NCBI GenBank assembly: GCA_002402245.1
Contig: NVVP01000011.1
Coordinates: forward strand, 1-9,352
Direction of reading: 5' to 3'
Length of the DNA stretch: 9,352 nt
From: Gammaproteobacteria bacterium
GTDB lineage: Bacteria; Pseudomonadota; Gammaproteobacteria; Nitrosococcales; Methylophagaceae
Shown: one piece after another, positions 6,760 through 9,352 of the stretch
Numbering within the stretch: the first letter of the stretch is position 1
Layout: the number at the start of each line of letters is the position of its first letter
Position numbers and translations under genes: made by a program
Notes under the pieces: generated by a model
What the model was told of the DNA's origin: nothing
Databases searched by the model: none
Seen by the model: the letters and a program-made list of their open reading frames with translations, nothing else

Positions 6760-6783
6760 AAAAGAAGGAGCTGGATCCAGCCC
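6760..6783 (-). terminator. Candidate intrinsic terminator of infA
   Basis: In the infA direction the RNA reads GGGCUG-GAUC-CAGCUC, a 6-bp stem (one G-U pair) with a 4-base loop, followed by CUUCUUUUC. The core is the perfect 12-base palindrome GCTGGATCCAGC at 6770-6781. The stem is short but the U-rich tail and position about 40 bases after the infA stop fit. Confidence 0.45.
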
Positions 6784-6817
6784 ATTTTTATCGATGCGAT
6801 AAGATCGCGATAAAAAT
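6784..6817. repeat. Imperfect long hairpin beside infA
   Basis: ATTTTTATC (6784-6792) pairs with GATAAAAAT (6809-6817); inside, GCGAT (6796-6800) pairs with ATCGC (6804-6808) around a 3-base loop, leaving a GAT bulge. The sequence GCGATAA is also directly repeated at 6796-6802 and 6807-6813, 11 bases apart. The U-rich arm comes first in both directions, the opposite of an intrinsic terminator. It directly precedes the candidate infA terminator in the infA transcript. Confidence 0.45.
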
Positions 6818-6822
6818 TGAAT

Positions 6823-7041
6823 TTAACGTGCGCGGTAAGTAATACGACCTTTGCTTAAATCATAAGGTGTAAGTTGAACTGTTACTGTGTCACCCGTTAA
6901 AATTCTGATGTAGTTCTTACGCATTTTTCCTGAAATATGAGCAGTAACAACATGTCCATTTTCTAGTTCAACGCGGAAAGTAGTGTTAGGCATTGTATCG
7001 ATAACAGTACCTTCAAATTCAATATGTTCTTCTTTTGCCAT
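6823..7041 (-). CDS. infA: Translation initiation factor IF-1
   Basis: IF-1 binds the ribosomal A site in the 30S initiation complex and helps IF-2 and IF-3. The protein is 72 residues, exactly the usual bacterial length, a single OB fold beginning MAKEEHIEFEGTVIDTMPN and ending SKGRITYRAR. GHVVTAHISGKMRKNYIRIL at 29-48 is the conserved core, followed by GDTVTVQLTPYDL. It reads as intact and highly conserved. It lies 70 bases after bpt on the same strand, so it may be co-transcribed or have its own promoter (a weak TTATAC with a TG extension is seen at 7085-7093, minus strand). No clear Shine-Dalgarno sequence precedes the ATG; the leader just upstream is AT-rich. In Pseudomonas infA borders aat-bpt and clpA; here clpA is not adjacent. 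Confidence 0.97.
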   Translation of the reverse strand: MAKEEHIEFEGTVIDTMPNTTFRVELENGHVVTAHISGKMRKNYIRILTGDTVTVQLTPYDLSKGRITYRAR

Positions 7042-7111
7042 AAAATATAATCTATATTCTTCGAAATAAAACGACCATTTTGACGTATAACCACTTATTA
7101 TTCAATGTTTT

Positions 7112-7831
7112 TCATGATTTAAGTGCTTGCCAATCCTGTTCGATATAGCCTTCAAGGCCCGAAAAGTTTTGTTTATATTTCATTTTTTGGCAATCTTCAA
7201 TCCAATAGCCAAGGTATAACCATGTTAAACCGAGTTCTTGAGCTAGATTGATTTGTTGCAGAATGCTGTATGTACCCAAACTTCTGGCCTCAAAATCAGG
7301 GTCAAAAAAAGTATAAAGTGCGGACAGGCTGTTTTCTACAATGTCGGTAACTGCGACCGAAATTAGTTTTCCTTCTTCTCTAAACTCAATAAATCGGGTC
7401 TCAGACCAATCACTAATTAAAAAGTGGCTATAACTCTCAATGGTTGGATTATCCATACCACCACCAACATGCCGAGCAGTTAAATAGCGACAATAAAGAT
7501 CATAATGTTCGCGTTTAAATTCTGCTGGCAGGATAGTACGGCTGAGGGTTTTATTACGTGAAAGGCAGCGACGTTGGCTGCGAGAAAGCTTAAATTTTTT
7601 GGTATTGATTCGCACTGGTACGCAAGACTGACATTCACCACAGTTAGGCCTATAACTGTGATCGCCACTGCGTCTAAAACCGTGGGCAATCAATTGACTA
7701 TACAGGTGATTAGTCATCGGTTTATTAGGGTCTGGATAAATATTTTGTGCTTGCCTACCTGCTATATAAGAGCAGTCATGCGGTGCATCTTGATAAAACT
7801 GAATTTGATTATCGGAATTGGTGCTACTCAT
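7112..7831 (-). CDS. bpt: Aspartate/glutamate leucyltransferase
   Basis: Bpt moves leucine from leucyl-tRNA to proteins with N-terminal Asp or Glu, marking them for ClpS-ClpAP. I start it at ATG 7831 (239 residues) because family members begin shortly before the motif DAPHDCSYIAGRQAQNIYPDP, as here; the frame also opens upstream at GTG 7870 but would add 13 residues unlike the family. Cys20, and the cluster C64-x2-C67-x2-C70 (RPNCGECQSCVPVR), match the conserved cysteines of the ATE N-terminal domain. The C-terminal half has the acyltransferase (GNAT-like) fold with RSLGTYSILQQINLA near 183-197 and LYLGYWIEDCQKMKYKQNF at 205-223. The start overlaps the aat stop by 8 bases (ATGAGTAG), so the genes are translationally coupled; no good ribosome site is visible. 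Older names are ate or Ate1-like arginyltransferase; the bacterial form is a leucyltransferase. Confidence 0.93.
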   Translation of the reverse strand: MSSTNSDNQIQFYQDAPHDCSYIAGRQAQNIYPDPNKPMTNHLYSQLIAHGFRRSGDHSYRPNCGECQSCVPVRINTKKFKLSRSQRRCLSRNKTLSRTILPAEFKREHYDLYCRYLTARHVGGGMDNPTIESYSHFLISDWSETRFIEFREEGKLISVAVTDIVENSLSALYTFFDPDFEARSLGTYSILQQINLAQELGLTWLYLGYWIEDCQKMKYKQNFSGLEGYIEQDWQALKS

Positions 7832-8528
7832 TCGGGTACTGCCACGTTTCATTAGCACGTGGTTGCTCACACAATGTGGTCATCATCGTAATAAAATCAG
7901 CACGGTCAATTTCTTCGGCCCCTAGGCTTTCAAGGTGACTTGAATACACTTGGCAATCAATTAAAGGAAAACCCCATTGAGCCAGTTGTTGGCAAAGTGT
8001 GACAAAAGCAATTTTAGAACTATCTCGGACAGAGCTGAACATCGATTCACCAAAAAACATATGGCCAATAGCAATGCCATAAAGCCCACCGACGAGTTTG
8101 TCACCTTGCCAGCACTCAACACTATGAGCGTAGCCTTGTTCATGTAAGTCGGTATAAGCATCAATCATTTCTGGGTGGATCCATGTGTGATTATCACTAT
8201 CATCAGCGTCACTTCTTAATTGTGCACAGGCGGTAATGACCTGTCTAAAAGCACGATCAAAACTGACGGTGAGCGAAGTGGTGCGTAAGGTTTTTTTTAG
8301 GCTTTTAGATAGTTTGATATTGTCGGTAAACAACACCATACGAGGATCAGGGCTCCACCACAAAATAGGATCATGTTTGTTAAACCAAGGGAATACACCA
8401 TGCTGATAGGCATTGAGTAAGCGTTGTGCAGATAAGTCTCCGCCAACGCTTAATAGGCCATCATCAAGCGCGTGCTCAACAGGAGGGAAGGGCGCATCAG
8501 ACGATGACGCTAAGCGTGTCAGCGCCAT
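7824..8528 (-). CDS. aat: Leucyl/phenylalanyl-tRNA--protein transferase
   Basis: Aat transfers Leu or Phe from aminoacyl-tRNA to N-terminal Arg or Lys, the other leucylation branch of the bacterial N-degron pathway. The length of 234 residues is normal. Readable motifs in order: DGLLSVGGDLSAQRLLNAYQ at 23-42, GVFPWF at 44-49, ILWWSPDPRMVL at 55-66, TWI at 115-117, AHSVECW at 134-140, LVGGLYG at 145-151, FGESMFS at 159-165 and LIDCQV at 189-194. Glu161 and Asp191 fall where the E. coli catalytic residues lie. A small acidic insertion (residues 106-112, SDADDSD) precedes TWI. ATG 8528 is 3 bases after the EAL-HDOD gene, with only weak ribosome-binding sequence. A run of eight A codes for LKKT at 77-80. 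It is followed by bpt with an 8-base overlap. Confidence 0.95.
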   Translation of the reverse strand: MALTRLASSSDAPFPPVEHALDDGLLSVGGDLSAQRLLNAYQHGVFPWFNKHDPILWWSPDPRMVLFTDNIKLSKSLKKTLRTTSLTVSFDRAFRQVITACAQLRSDADDSDNHTWIHPEMIDAYTDLHEQGYAHSVECWQGDKLVGGLYGIAIGHMFFGESMFSSVRDSSKIAFVTLCQQLAQWGFPLIDCQVYSSHLESLGAEEIDRADFITMMTTLCEQPRANETWQYPNE

Positions 8529-8531
8529 TTA

Positions 8532-9352
8532 TTAGTCTTTCAGTTGAGTATTAAGCTCTTTAGCCCAGTGAATAGCATCTAAGTAAGTACGAGAAATTAC
8601 TTCAGCAGGTAGCGGTGAAGCATCAATAGCTTTCCAATCACCTTTTTCATAGGCTAAAACATCATGTAATGCACGGCCAGCAGCACCGCCATGACGCGTT
8701 AATGCTTGATTCAGCTCATCTGATAAAGGTAAGTTATTCAGTAAGCTTGGCAGTGGCTTGTCCATCAGTGCATCTAAACTGGAGAAGAAGCCTGCAGCAA
8801 AAAATAGCTCAGGATCGCCTTTATAATATTTAGATAATAATTCACACATTTTGGCTCTAGCCATGGCTACAATACGTAGCTCGTTAGGTTTGTCATCAAG
8901 GCCGGATAAGCTTAATAAACTCGCCCATGTTTTAATCTTCTTTGCACCAAGCAATACAATCGCTTGCTTAATATTATCAATTTTATTAGGCAAGGCGAAA
9001 AAGGCTGAATTGATTAGGCGTAGCAACTTGTAGCTTAATACGATATCAAGGCTAATGGTTTTATTGAGTTCTTCTGCATCGACATCAGGATCATAGAGTT
9101 TAACTAATAACTCCATAACAATATGGGTCGAAGGAGCAAGCTTGGTATGTTTTTTTTCTGCAGGACTGGTGTAGAACTGGCCTTGCAGTAAATCAAGATC
9201 ATGTTGCTGACAAAACTTAAATTGCTCAGAAGCATTGACGTTAGTGGCACATAAGATAGAGTGCTGGTCACGCCAATACGGAAGATGCTCTACTAATTGA
9301 TTGGCATCGAAGTCGGCTAGATTAATTAATAGCGTATTACTATCATCATCTT
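8532..9352 (-). CDS. EAL-HDOD signalling protein with degenerate EAL (partial, N-terminus missing)
   Basis: A signalling protein of the YuxH type: a C-terminal HDOD domain (PF08668) behind the tail of an EAL domain. The frame runs off the right edge, with 272 residues visible and probably 130 or more missing. The first visible part (about residues 1-70) ends in DLLQGQFY followed by a linker, matching the QGYFF end of EAL domains. Where active EAL domains have AEGVE, this one reads CATNVN, so catalytic acidic residues are absent and c-di-GMP hydrolysis is unlikely. HDOD covers about 75-270: LDIVLSYKLLRLINSAFF, AIVLLGAKKIKTWASLL, LFFAAGFFSSLDALMD. An ATG at 9116 lies inside the continuous frame and is not the start, as the EAL tail upstream is in frame. 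It is 3 bases upstream of aat, so probably in the same transcript. The ligand and partner are unknown. Confidence 0.88.
   Translation of the reverse strand, partial: DDDSNTLLINLADFDANQLVEHLPYWRDQHSILCATNVNASEQFKFCQQHDLDLLQGQFYTSPAEKKHTKLAPSTHIVMELLVKLYDPDVDAEELNKTISLDIVLSYKLLRLINSAFFALPNKIDNIKQAIVLLGAKKIKTWASLLSLSGLDDKPNELRIVAMARAKMCELLSKYYKGDPELFFAAGFFSSLDALMDKPLPSLLNNLPLSDELNQALTRHGGAAGRALHDVLAYEKGDWKAIDASPLPAEVISRTYLDAIHWAKELNTQLKD

Noticed and set aside
6667..6822. tRNA, small protein gene or CRISPR repeat in the non-coding gap
   Set aside because: No cloverleaf pattern, no start codon with a ribosome site leading to a sensible frame, and the inverted repeats differ from each other and are not spaced regularly.
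7832..7870. GTG start for bpt
   Set aside because: It adds 13 residues not typical of the family, overlaps aat by 47 bases and has no ribosome site.
7574..7938. Plus-strand open frames across bpt and aat
   Set aside because: They are antisense to conserved transferase sequence and give no recognisable protein; the minus-strand frames at 7480-7689 and 7961-8164 and the plus frame at 8851-9033 are rejected for the same reason.
9114..9116. ATG as the start of a stand-alone HDOD gene
   Set aside because: The frame continues upstream without a stop and encodes the end of an EAL domain, so this is an internal methionine.

Overview
The window reads as ordinary chromosome of a moderately AT-rich gammaproteobacterium, probably marine or Oceanospirillales-like. 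The lineage rests on CsiV, a YbeL-type zinc-ribbon protein, a RoxA/YcfD-type ribosomal oxygenase, DsbB and an aat-bpt-infA cluster, all typical of gammaproteobacteria; I cannot name the genus. Coding density is high, the genes look intact, and I see no insertion sequence, phage gene, CRISPR array, tRNA or rRNA.

Layout. (1) 1-830, minus: a BtuF-like substrate-binding protein of an ABC transporter, cut by the left edge. (2) 991-2273, plus: a two-gene purine-salvage operon, a hypoxanthine phosphoribosyltransferase overlapping a methylthioinosine phosphorylase by one base. (3) 2257-2907, minus: csiV, a periplasmic cell-wall factor, tail to tail with the operon. (4) 3033-5574, plus: qmcA, nfeD and roxA with 5-base gaps, joining a membrane SPFH/NfeD pair to a ribosomal-protein hydroxylase. 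(5) 5577-6092, minus: ybeL. (6) 6160-6666, plus: dsbB. (7) 6667-6822: a non-coding stretch with three inverted repeats between the ends of dsbB and infA. (8) 6823-9352, minus: transcribed right to left, an EAL-HDOD protein cut by the right edge, then aat, bpt and infA.

Functional links. The phosphorylase should release hypoxanthine from methylthioinosine (a deaminated by-product of polyamine synthesis and quorum-signal synthesis), and the phosphoribosyltransferase turns hypoxanthine into IMP. Aat and Bpt both put leucine on protein N-termini and feed the ClpS-ClpAP N-degron pathway; clpS and clpA are not in the window. RoxA (uL16 hydroxylation) and IF-1 concern translation, while QmcA/NfeD, CsiV and DsbB concern envelope quality.

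Two edge genes are partial (1-830 and 8532-9352), and two starts are placed inside longer open frames (csiV at 2907, bpt at 7831). I found no convincing undescribed system. The items most worth a second look are the degenerate EAL domain, the phosphorylase-phosphoribosyltransferase coupling, the qmcA-nfeD-roxA linkage and the inverted repeats at 6669-6817.
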